From assembly GCF_940670765.1 (NCBI RefSeq), contig NZ_CALNVW010000001.1, positions 106,265-170,264 of the forward strand: a stretch of 64,000 nucleotides of DNA, read 5' to 3'. Position numbers and translations under genes: made by a program. The stretch comes from Streptomyces sp. A 4/2 (GTDB taxonomy: Bacteria > Actinomycetota > Actinomycetes > Streptomycetales > Streptomycetaceae). This document shows, piece after piece, positions 46,729-55,100 of the stretch. The notes below the pieces were generated by a model, which saw nothing but the letters and a program-made list of their open reading frames with translations, had not been told where the DNA came from and searched no databases. Position 1 is the stretch's first letter. Each line of letters starts with the position of its first letter.

Positions 46729-46755
46729 GCAAGTTCCCTGGAAAATTGAACTTGC
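46729..46755. promoter_or_regulatory. Inverted repeat in the leuC-ndgR intergenic region
   Basis: GCAAGTTC at 46729-46736 and GAACTTGC at 46748-46755 are perfect arms around 11 bases. A second, imperfect dyad GTTTCAC-AGA-GTGAGAC follows at 46756-46772. Both lie between the divergent leuC and ndgR starts, so they are candidate operators for NdgR. The assignment is inference. Confidence 0.55.
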
Positions 46756-46786
46756 GTTTCACAGAGTGAGACGCGAGTATCGTTGC

Positions 46787-47503
46787 ATGGACAACTCTAG
46801 CGGCGTCGGCGTTCTCGACAAGGCAGCTCTGGTATTGAGCGCTCTGGAGTCCGGTCCGGCCACCCTCGCCGGGCTGGTCGCGGCGACCGGGCTCGCACGA
46901 CCCACGGCACACCGGCTTGCCGTGGCACTGGAACACCACCGTCTGGTGGCGAGGGACATGCAGGGCCGGTTCATACTCGGCCCCCGCCTCTCCGAGCTCG
47001 CCGCGGCGGCGGGCGAGGACCGGCTGCTGGCCACGGCCGGACCGGTACTGACACATCTGCGCGACGTCACCGGTGAGAGCGCCCAGCTCTACCGGCGCCA
47101 GGGCGACATGCGGATCTGCGTGGCGGCGGCGGAGCGGCTGTCGGGGCTGCGGGACACCGTCCCGGTCGGCTCCACACTCACCATGAAGGCCGGTTCGTCC
47201 GCCCAGATCCTGATGGGCTGGGAGGAGCCCGAACGTCTCCACCGGGGGCTCCAGGGCGCCCGGTTCACGGCGACGGCGCTCTCGGGCGTCCGGCGCAGGG
47301 GCTGGGCCCAGTCGATCGGCGAGCGCGAGCCCGGCGTGGCCTCGGTCTCCGCTCCGGTACGCGGGCCGTCGAACCGCGTGGTCGCCGCGGTCTCCGTATC
47401 GGGACCGATCGAGCGGCTGACCCGGCACCCGGGGCGGATGCACGCCCAGGCGGTCATCGACGCCGCGGGCAGGCTCTCCGAGGCGCTGCGCCGTACCGGC
47501 TGA
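46787..47503 (+). CDS. ndgR: IclR-family regulator NdgR
   Basis: Regulator of branched-chain amino acid genes and antibiotic production in Streptomyces. The ATG at 46787 gives 238 aa. An N-terminal winged helix (about 10-70) carries AGLVAATGLARPTAHRLAVA; the C-terminal IclR effector domain has LRDTVPVGSTLTMKAGSSAQ near 120-139. Neighbour leuC is divergent. No strong ribosome-binding site precedes the ATG and a TATCGT hexamer lies just 3 bases upstream of it, so the 5' leader is probably very short. Confidence 0.93.
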   Translation: MDNSSGVGVLDKAALVLSALESGPATLAGLVAATGLARPTAHRLAVALEHHRLVARDMQGRFILGPRLSELAAAAGEDRLLATAGPVLTHLRDVTGESAQLYRRQGDMRICVAAAERLSGLRDTVPVGSTLTMKAGSSAQILMGWEEPERLHRGLQGARFTATALSGVRRRGWAQSIGEREPGVASVSAPVRGPSNRVVAAVSVSGPIERLTRHPGRMHAQAVIDAAGRLSEALRRTG

Positions 47504-47610
47504 ACCACCCACCCGCACATCCAGTCCCCGAGGCCGCCCCAACGTCGTGGCGGCCCCCGTCCCCCACTGCCGCGCTCATCCGCGACGAATTCCCAACTCG
47601 GCATACAGAA

Positions 47611-47638
47611 AAGGTCCTTCACCGAAGTGAAGGACCTT
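47611..47638. terminator. Bidirectional terminator between ndgR and the tRNA array
   Basis: Perfect 12-bp stem, 47611-47622 with 47627-47638, CGAA loop. It serves ndgR and the last tRNA-Glu. Confidence 0.85.
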
Positions 47639-47647
47639 CCTCATGGG

Positions 47648-47720
47648 TACCCCCGACCGGATTCGAACCGGCGCTACTGCCGTGAGAGGGCAGCGTGCTA
47701 GGCCGCTACACAACGGGGGC
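47648..47720 (-). tRNA. tRNA-Glu (CTC anticodon)
   Basis: 73-base cloverleaf. Acceptor GCCCCCG pairs with CGGGGGT, the anticodon arm is CTGCC-CTCTCAC-GGCAG, and the T loop is TTCGAAT. CCA is not encoded. Last in the transcribed order of the array. Confidence 0.95.
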
Positions 47721-47744
47721 TTGTACTGCGGTTGAGCAACTACG

Positions 47745-47816
47745 CTGGGCTACCAGGACTCGAACCTAGAATGACGGTACCAGAAACCGTTGTGTTGCCA
47801 ATTACACCATAGCCCA
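47745..47816 (-). tRNA. tRNA-Gln (CTG anticodon)
   Basis: 72-base cloverleaf. Acceptor TGGGCTA pairs with TAGCCCA, and the anticodon loop TTCTGGT is closed by ACGGT/ACCGT. Identical in sequence to the copy at 48066-48137. Confidence 0.94.
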
Positions 47817-47824
47817 TGGTGGAG

Positions 47825-47897
47825 TACCCCCGACCGGATTCGAACCGGCGCTACTGCCGTGAGAGGGCAGCGTGCTAGGCCGCTACACAACGGGGGC
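47825..47897 (-). tRNA. tRNA-Glu (CTC anticodon)
   Basis: 73-base copy, identical in the mature region to the tRNA-Glu at 47648-47720. CCA is not encoded. It is 8 bases upstream, in the sense of transcription, of the 47745-47816 tRNA-Gln. Confidence 0.95.
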
Positions 47898-47958
47898 CCT
47901 AGCGATCCTGCATCAAGTTCATCGGGTGCGACCCTGAAGAACTCACGGGAAGGATCTG

Positions 47959-48031
47959 TACCCCCGACCGGATTCGAACCGGCGCTACTGCCGTGAGAGG
48001 GCAGCGTGCTAGGCCGCTACACAACGGGGGC
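47959..48031 (-). tRNA. tRNA-Glu (CTC anticodon)
   Basis: Third identical 73-base copy. The flanking bases downstream of its 5' end (CTTGTACTGC on the plus strand) are also repeated beside the 47648 copy, suggesting local duplication. Confidence 0.95.
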
Positions 48032-48065
48032 TTGTACTGCAAGGATTGCTACTACTGGTTTTGCG

Positions 48066-48137
48066 CTGGGCTACCAGGACTCGAACCTAGAATGACGGTA
48101 CCAGAAACCGTTGTGTTGCCAATTACACCATAGCCCA
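48066..48137 (-). tRNA. tRNA-Gln (CTG anticodon)
   Basis: 72-base copy, first of the array in transcription order. Upstream sequence has an ACCCC/GGGGT dyad around ATAAA at 48147-48161, which may be promoter or leader structure. Confidence 0.94.
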
Positions 48138-48224
48138 CCAAAGCGCAACCCCTTTATGGGGTCTTGCTCGGCTTGCGCTGTCCGCTCCGGCCTTCCGGCC
48201 CGGTCGGGCGGCGCAAGAAGAACA

Positions 48225-48944
48225 TTACCTGAAGGTGGACGGCGCTCCAAAACGGGTATCGCCCCGCAGCAGGCCGGGTAGCCGGCCGAGTCCGGTGATC
48301 CGGACCAGTTCGGGCCGCCCTCCGCGATCTTGGCGGTCGAGCCAGACCGCGGACAGTCCGGCGGCGAGCGCACCGGCCGCGTCGATGTCCGGCTGATCTC
48401 CGACGTACAGGACCTCCCCCGGTACGAGCCCCAGGGCGTCACAGGCTGCGTGGAAGGCCCCCGGTGCGGGTTTGGCGACGCCCAGTTCGGCGGCGCAGAC
48501 CAGCACCTCGAACCGGTCCCGTACACCGAGCGTGCGCAGTTTGTGTTCCTGGTTGTGGGCGGCGGAGTTCGACAGCACGCCATGGCGGTAGTCCGCCGTC
48601 AGCTGGTCCAGGGCCGGCAGGAAGTCGGGGAAGAGCTCCCAGGCGGCCTCGTAGCGGGCGAGATGACGGGCGAACCAGGCGTCCGCCGCCTCGTCGCTCA
48701 GTGCCCCGCCCGTGAACGAGCGGACCCGGTCGCGGCGCTGGCCCTGCCAGTCCGTCTCCCCTGCCGAGAAACGCGCCCAGCACTGGTCGGTGATCTCCCG
48801 CCAACGGACGAGGGCCTGCTCGACGGACTCGTATCCGTCGGGCAGGCCCTCGGCCTCCAGATGCTGTCGCATGCCGATGCGGTCGGCGCTGGTGTAGTCG
48901 AAGATCGTGTCGTCGATGTCCCAGAGGATCGCGCGTATCTGCAT
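48225..48944 (-). CDS. HAD-superfamily hydrolase
   Basis: Phosphatase-type HAD protein, substrate unknown. ATG 48944 gives 239 aa. Motif I is DIDDT (nucleophile Asp9, acid Asp11), motif II VLSNSAA near 130, motif III lysine in GVAKPAP near 165 and motif IV YVGDQPDIDAAGA near 187. An alpha-helical cap lies between motifs I and II. It follows gltX on the same strand after about 45 bases, possibly in one operon. Confidence 0.88.
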   Translation of the reverse strand: MQIRAILWDIDDTIFDYTSADRIGMRQHLEAEGLPDGYESVEQALVRWREITDQCWARFSAGETDWQGQRRDRVRSFTGGALSDEAADAWFARHLARYEAAWELFPDFLPALDQLTADYRHGVLSNSAAHNQEHKLRTLGVRDRFEVLVCAAELGVAKPAPGAFHAACDALGLVPGEVLYVGDQPDIDAAGALAAGLSAVWLDRQDRGGRPELVRITGLGRLPGLLRGDTRFGAPSTFR

Positions 48945-48988
48945 GTGTTCCAGCCTAGGACGGCAACACCCGGGCTGTCGGTGGTTCT

Positions 48989-50467
48989 TTACGCGGACAG
49001 CTTCGCCAGCGCCGCGTCGATCCGCTGGAGCGAGCGCTCCTTGCCCAGGATCTCCAGGGACTCGAAGAGCGGCAGGCCGACCGTGCGGCCGGTGACCGCG
49101 ACGCGGACCGGGGCCTGGGCCTTGCCGAGCTTCAGGCCGTGGGTCTCGCCGGCTGCCAGGACGGCTGCCTTGAGCGCCTCGGGGCTGGTCCAGTCGGCGT
49201 CGGCCAGGTTGGCGCGGGCCGTGGTGAGGAGGGCGACCGGGTCGCCCTTCATCGCCTTGGTCCAGGACGCCTCGTCCTCGACCGGCTGGTCCAGGAAGAG
49301 GAAGTCGACGTTGGCCGTGATGTCCGAGAGGACCGTGAGGCGGGTCTGGGCGTGCGGGGCGATGGCCTCCCAGGCGGCCTGGTCGAAGTTCTCCTCCGGC
49401 CAGTTCGCGTGCGGGGCGCGCAGCCACGGGGTGCAGGCCTCGGTGAAGGCCTTCACGTCCAGCAGCCGGATGTGGTCGGCGTTGATCGCCTCGGCCTTCT
49501 TCAGGTCGAAGCGGGCCGGGTTGGCGTTGACGTCCTTGATGTCGAACTTCTCGACCAGCTCGGCGACCGTGAAGATGTCCCGGTCCGCGGAGAACGACCA
49601 GCCCAGCAGGGACAGGTAGTTGAGCAGCCCCTCGGGGAGGAAGCCGCGCTCGCGGTAGAGGTTGAGGGACGCCTCGGGGTCACGCTTGGAGAGCTTCTTG
49701 TTGCCCTCGCCCATGACGTACGGGAGGTGTCCGAAGAGCGGGATCTGCTTGGCGACGCCCAGTTCGATCAGCGCCTTGTAGAGCGCGATCTGGCGCGGGG
49801 TGGAGGAGAGCAGGTCCTCGCCGCGCAGCACGTGCGTGATCTCCATCAGCGCGTCGTCGACCGGGTTGACGAGCGTGTAGAGGGGGGCGCCGTTGGCCCG
49901 GACGATCCCGAAGTCCGGCACGTTCTCCGGGGTGAAGGTGAGTTCACCGCGGACCAGGTCGTCGAAGGTGATCGTCTCGTCGGGCATCCGGAAGCGGACG
50001 ATGGACGTACGGCCCTCGGCCTTGTACGCGGCGGTCTGCTCCTCGGTGAGGTCGCGGCAGTGGCCGTCGTACCCCGAGGGCCTGCCCGCCTTCCGGGCGG
50101 CGTCGCGGCGCTCGTCCAGCTCGGCGGTGGTGCAGTAGCAGTCGTACGCGTGGCCCGCGGCCTGGAGCCTCTTCGCGATGTCCGCGTAGATGTCCATGCG
50201 CTGCGACTGGCGGTACGGCGCGTGCGGGCCGCCGACCTCGTCGGGGCCCTCGTCCCAGTCGAGACCGAGCCAGCTCAGCGAGTCGAGGAGCTGGTTGTAC
50301 GACTCCTCGGAGTCGCGGGCCGCGTCGGTGTCTTCGATACGGAAGACCATGGTGCCGCCGGTGTGCCGGGCGAACGCCCAGTTGAACAGGGCGGTACGGA
50401 CCAGGCCCACGTGCGGGTTGCCGGTCGGGGAGGGACAGAAACGTACGCGGACGGTCGCGTTAGCCAC
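48989..50467 (-). CDS. gltX: Glutamyl-tRNA synthetase
   Basis: Class I synthetase that charges tRNA-Glu and, in bacteria lacking GlnRS, probably also misacylates tRNA-Gln for GatCAB. The 492-aa protein has [19 protein letters not shown] with the HIGH-type motif HVGL at 19-22, and the KMSKS-type KLSKRDP near 240. A helical anticodon-binding half follows. The GTG start overlaps the FAH gene by 8 bases. The tRNA-Glu/Gln array is close by. Confidence 0.97.
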   Translation of the reverse strand: MANATVRVRFCPSPTGNPHVGLVRTALFNWAFARHTGGTMVFRIEDTDAARDSEESYNQLLDSLSWLGLDWDEGPDEVGGPHAPYRQSQRMDIYADIAKRLQAAGHAYDCYCTTAELDERRDAARKAGRPSGYDGHCRDLTEEQTAAYKAEGRTSIVRFRMPDETITFDDLVRGELTFTPENVPDFGIVRANGAPLYTLVNPVDDALMEITHVLRGEDLLSSTPRQIALYKALIELGVAKQIPLFGHLPYVMGEGNKKLSKRDPEASLNLYRERGFLPEGLLNYLSLLGWSFSADRDIFTVAELVEKFDIKDVNANPARFDLKKAEAINADHIRLLDVKAFTEACTPWLRAPHANWPEENFDQAAWEAIAPHAQTRLTVLSDITANVDFLFLDQPVEDEASWTKAMKGDPVALLTTARANLADADWTSPEALKAAVLAAGETHGLKLGKAQAPVRVAVTGRTVGLPLFESLEILGKERSLQRIDAALAKLSA

Positions 50468-51245
50468 GCTTGATCACCTTGTTGGTGAGAGTGCCGATGC
50501 CTTCGATGGTGACGGCGACCTCGTCGCCGATGTTGAGCGGTCCGACGCCGGCCGGGGTGCCGGTCAGGATGACGTCTCCGGGAAGGAGTGTCATGGCGTC
50601 GGAGATGTTGACGATCAGATCCTCGATGGAGTGGATCATCTCGCTGGTCCGGCCGAGTTGGCGCTGGTCGCCGTTGACCGTGGCCTGGATGGTGAGGTCG
50701 GACGGGTCGAGGTCGGTCTCCACCCAGGGGCCCAGCGGACACGAGGTGTCGAAGCCCTTGGCCCTGGCCCACTGCTTCTCGCGCTTCTGGACGTCGCGGG
50801 CGGTCACGTCGTTGGCGCAGGTGTAGCCGAAGATGACGTCCTTGACGCGTTCGCGCGGGACCTCGCGGCACATCCGGCCGATGACCACGGCCAGTTCGGC
50901 CTCGTGGTGCAGCTCGCTGGAGAAGGAGGGGTACTCGATGGCGTCGCCGGAGCCGATCACCGAGGTGGTGGGCTTGAAGAAGGCGAACGGGGCGTCCGGG
51001 ACCTCGTTGCCGAGTTCTGCCGCGTGCTCCGCGTAGTTGCGGCCGAAGGCGACGACCTTGTTGGGGAGCACGGGCGGCAGCAGCCGGACCTTGCTCAGCG
51101 GGACCTTGGTGCCCGAGAGCTCGAAGTCGGCGTACGGAATGCCCTTGATGATGTCGAGGACGAGACCGGCTGCGTTGCCGGTGTCTTCGCCCTCGACCGC
51201 GCCGAAGGCGACATTGCCGTCGATGGAGAATCTGGCGATGCGCAC
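50460..51245 (-). CDS. Fumarylacetoacetate hydrolase-family protein
   Basis: FAH-fold hydrolase/isomerase/decarboxylase of 261 aa; the substrate cannot be named from sequence. Metal-binding features are the two glutamates in [11 protein letters not shown] near 115 and Asp in [18 protein letters not shown] near 145. [13 protein letters not shown] near 222 is a family signature. It overlaps gltX, a pairing seen in other streptomycetes. Confidence 0.9.
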   Translation of the reverse strand: MRIARFSIDGNVAFGAVEGEDTGNAAGLVLDIIKGIPYADFELSGTKVPLSKVRLLPPVLPNKVVAFGRNYAEHAAELGNEVPDAPFAFFKPTTSVIGSGDAIEYPSFSSELHHEAELAVVIGRMCREVPRERVKDVIFGYTCANDVTARDVQKREKQWARAKGFDTSCPLGPWVETDLDPSDLTIQATVNGDQRQLGRTSEMIHSIEDLIVNISDAMTLLPGDVILTGTPAGVGPLNIGDEVAVTIEGIGTLTNKVIKRG

Positions 51246-51336
51246 GAGTGCTGTCGCCCCTCACTTACTGGCTGGCTGGAGTCTGACGCTCCAGGCTAAC
51301 TCGGGCGGGGAGGGGCTGCCGCGCGATTACCCCGCG

Positions 51337-51531
51337 TCACTCGGCGTCGGTGACCTGCGTCGGGGCGGGTGCTTCCATCAGGATGGTGCGGCGGGGGTTG
51401 GCCGTCGCGGTGGGCAGGGTCACGGCGTGCTCCGGCTGCTCGGGGCGCTGCAGCTGCTCGGCGTCCGCGAGGTGGGCGAGCGTGGTGCGGCGGGGGTTGG
51501 CAGTGTTGCGGAACAACGTCGTCGTCTTCAT
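51337..51531 (-). CDS. Small protein with repeated TANPRRT(T/I)L motif
   Basis: 64 aa, starting MKTTTLFRN. The motif TANPRRT is present twice, followed by TL at residues about 10-18 and IL at about 43-51. Only three of 64 codons end in A or T, matching strong Streptomyces coding bias, so it is a real gene. No signal peptide, cysteine or membrane segment is visible. The ribosome-binding site is weak. No family or modifying enzyme is recognisable nearby. It lies between the FAH gene and conservon 1, on the opposite strand to the conservon. Confidence 0.6.
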   Translation of the reverse strand: MKTTTLFRNTANPRRTTLAHLADAEQLQRPEQPEHAVTLPTATANPRRTILMEAPAPTQVTDAE

Positions 51532-52123
51532 CTGCTTGTTCGGCCCTGTCGGTCGGGGGCGCGGAGCGCCGGGTTGTCGGATTCGCCATCCCTGTAAAGC
51601 GTCAGGCTAAACATCTGATTCCCCGCAGAAGCGTGGAGGGGACAACGATCCAGGTGTGAGTTTCCTCACGACTCACCGGATAATTGGGGCATTTCAGACA
51701 CTCAACCCTCTATCACCAAAGGGACATTGCGTACCTGAACCATTCATTCCGCTCCTGATCGTCGCGACTGGGACACCCCCCGGCCGTAAGCGGTACGTAA
51801 ACAAAAGTCCGATTCCTCCGTGATCACTTTCTACGCCTGGTAACTCGGCGCTCACGCCCTGTCAATAAGGTCACGGCCAGGTACTTGGCCCTTGTTGGAG
51901 ATCCGTCACTGTGCTGGAATTCCACGCACTGCCGCGCAGTCTTTGTGGAGACACGACCGGACCGGCGCACGACGGGCGCAACGCAGCGCCGAGTGGCGGC
52001 GGTGAAGGGGGAAAGTAAAGACGCCGGTCACTGACGACCACCATGGGGCGCGCCGCGCCCCACGACTCGACACCGTGCCACCGCCTGTGCGGAGGGACGC
52101 CTGGTCCAGAGGTTGCGACGCTA
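51532..52123. other. 592-base region upstream of conservon 1
   Basis: Long gap that must hold the cvn1 promoter and leader, including relatively AT-rich sequence at 51650-51830. It contains a possible short leader reading frame at 51911-52018 (listed separately) and the palindrome TGGAATTCCA at 51914-51923. A specific promoter could not be assigned. Confidence 0.4.
51911..52018 (+). CDS. Putative leader peptide upstream of cvn1
   Basis: Short GTG frame of 35 codons beginning MLEFHALPRSL, preceded by TTGGAG at 10 to 12 bases. Its first ten codons match the short frame before conservon 2 (VLEFDELPSS), with a synonymous CTG/CTC change at the Leu of LP. The conserved part is short, so translation is unproven and the shared DNA could instead be a regulatory site. 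Confidence 0.35.
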   Translation: MLEFHALPRSLCGDTTGPAHDGRNAAPSGGGEGGK

Positions 52124-55100
52124 GTGCAGGGACGTTTCAAGAGGGATGGCAGCGCTGCGGCGGAACAGGAGCCGCGCGGCGGGACCGACCGCGCCTCCTC
52201 CCCCCAGCACGCCCAGAACCCGCAGAACCACGGTCCGGCCTCGGCCGGCGCGGGTGAGTCCAGAGGTTCGGCCTCGGCCTCGGTCCCGGCTGCTCCGAAG
52301 TCGAAGGGCCCGGTCAGCACCGGCTCACGAATAGCCCTGCGCAACTGGCGCATCAGCACCCGTCTCGTGTCGCTGCTGGCACTGCCCGTGGTCGCCGCGA
52401 CCACCCTCGGCGGGCTGCGCATCGACGACTCGCTGACCAAGATGCAGCAGCTGGACCACATGCAGCTGCTCACCCAGATGACCAAGCAGGCGACCGAGCT
52501 GGCCGCCGCGCTCCAGGAGGAGCGGGACAAGTCCGCGGGTCCGCTGGCACACGGCGCGAAGGCCGACGACTTCAACGTCGCGGAGCCGCGCAAGCGCACC
52601 GACCTCGCCGACAAGGCATTCCTCGACGGCACCACGCAGTTCGACAGCACCAAGCGTGACGAGTCGATCGAGTCGATCCGGGGCAGCCTCCGCGGCATCG
52701 CCACCAAGCTGACCCGCCTCAAGGCCATCCGCGCCGACGCCTACCAGGGCAATGCCACCACCACGCAGACGGTCAACGAGTACAGCGAACTGATCGACTC
52801 GCTGCTCGGCCTCTCGCAGGACATGGCACAGGCGACCGCCAACCCCGAGATGATCAAGCGCACGCGCGCCCTGGCGGCCTTCTCGTCCGCCAAGGAGTAC
52901 GCGTCCATCCAGCGGGCGGTCATCTCCGCGGCCCTGCCGCCGAACAAGAAGGACCACGGCCACCTGGAGGAGAGCGACCGGCTCTTCGCCAAGTCCGCGA
53001 TGCAGAGCGAGGAGGACGCGCTCAAGTCCTTCAAGCTGGTCTACGCGGGCAACTCCGCGACGCTGACCGCCCCGTTGGACACCGGTAACCCGGAGATCAC
53101 GGCGGCCAACCTGTACGCGAAGCACGTCCTGGAGAACCAAGGCGGTCTGGCCAACCAGGCCCCTCGTTCGTACAAGGACTGGTACGACGCGGACAGCAAC
53201 CGCATCACGGCCATGAAGACCATCGAGGCCACGCTGCTCGGCGAGATGGAACAGAAGGCCCGCTCGCTGCGGAACGACGCCGAGAGCGAGGCGATCATGA
53301 ACGCCGCGCTGATCGTGCTCGTCCTGGGTGTGTCGCTGGTCGGCGCCTACGTCGTCGCCCGGTCCATGATCCGTTCGCTGCGCCGGCTGCAGGACACCGC
53401 CACCAAGGTCGCCGGGGAGCGCCTGCCCGAGCTGGTCAAGCAGCTGTCCGAGACCGACCCGCAGGACGTGGACACCTCCGTCGAGTCCGTCGGTGTGCAC
53501 AGCCGGGACGAGATCGGACAGGTCGCCGCGGCCTTCGACGACGTGCACCGCGAGGCTGTCCGGCTCGCCTCCGAGCAGGCCATGCTGCGGGGCAACGTCA
53601 ACGCGATGTTCACCAACCTCTCGCGCCGCAGCCAGGGCCTCATCCAGCGCCAGCTCTCGCTCATCTCCGAGCTGGAGTCGCGTGAGGCCGACCCGGACCA
53701 GCTGTCCTCGCTCTTCAAGCTCGACCACCTCGCGACCCGTATGCGCCGGAACGGTGAGAACCTCCTCGTCCTCGCGGGCGAGGAGCCGGGCCGCCGGTGG
53801 ACCCGTCCCGTGCCGCTGGTCGACGTGCTCCGCGCCGCCGCGTCCGAGGTGGAGCAGTACGAGCGCATCGAGCTGGCGGCGGTTCCCGCGACCGAGGTCG
53901 CGGGCCGCGTGGTCAACGACCTCGTCCACCTGCTCGCCGAGCTGCTGGAGAACGCGACGTCGTTCTCCTCGCCGCAGACGAAGGTCCGCGTCACCGGGCA
54001 CGCGCTGCCCGACGGCCGGGTCCTCGTCGAGATCCACGACACCGGTATCGGTCTCTCCCCCGAGGACCTCGCGGCGATCAACGAGCGGCTCGCCTCGCCG
54101 CCCACCGTGGACGTCTCGGTGTCCCGCCGGATGGGTCTGTTCGTGGTCGGCCGGCTGTCCCTGCGACACGGCATCCGCATCCAGCTCAGGCCGTCCGACT
54201 CCGGTGGTACGACCGCGCTGGTCATGCTGCCCGTCGATGTCGCCCAGGGCGGCAAGAAGGCCCCGGCCAAGCCCGGAGTCCCCGGCGGACAGCCGCAGAT
54301 GGGGCAGAAGCCTCCGTCGGCCGGCTCCGGCCGGGTCGGTCCGGGTACTCCGCGCGGCCAGGTCGGCGCCGGTACTCCGCGTGGTCAGGTCGCGGCGGGC
54401 ACCCCGCGCGGCCAGGTCGCGGGGAACGGACCGCGCGCCGCGCTGCCCTCCCGCGACGGAGACCGTTCGATCCACCCCGGCGGCCCGCAGCAGGGCGGGG
54501 CACCGCAGCAGCCCGGTCCGCCGCAGGGCACTTCGGCGCCGGCCCCCGCTTCGATGAACGCCTTCGGCGCCGGGGCGCCCATGCCCCGCCGCATGGGCCA
54601 GGGCGGTCAGGACGGCCAGGGCGGTAACGGTCCCGGGCGTCGGCAGCCCGGCCAGCAGTTCCCCCAGCAGTCGGGGAACGACGCCTTCCAGCCTCAGCCG
54701 GGACGTCAGCAGCAGCTGCCGCCCAGCGGCGGTCCCCGGGCCGAGCTGCCCGGCGGTAACCCCCAGCCGCAGGCGGCGCAGCGCCCGCAGACCCCGAGCT
54801 GGGGCAACGAACTGCCGCAGCGCGGTGGGCCCGACGTGCCGCGCGGCCACGAGGAGACGGACGCGGGCGGACCGGGTGCGCAGTACCGGCAGCCGTTGCG
54901 GCCGATGCGTCAGTCCAACGGGGCGCCGCCCCATGGCGCCCAGCCCGGCGGATTCCCTTCCCAGGACCGGCAGGGCGGGTCCGACACGTTCTTCAACGAG
55001 CGGCAGGGCCCGGGATCCACCGCCGAGTTCCAGCGTCCGGACTTCGACGGGCCGCCGCCGCAGAGCACCGGCCAGTTCGAGCGCTCCGACGTCTTCGAGC

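Noticed and set aside
47648..48137. Regularly spaced repeats that could be taken for a CRISPR array.
   Set aside because: Each repeat is a complete tRNA-Glu or tRNA-Gln gene; spacing and size are not CRISPR-like.
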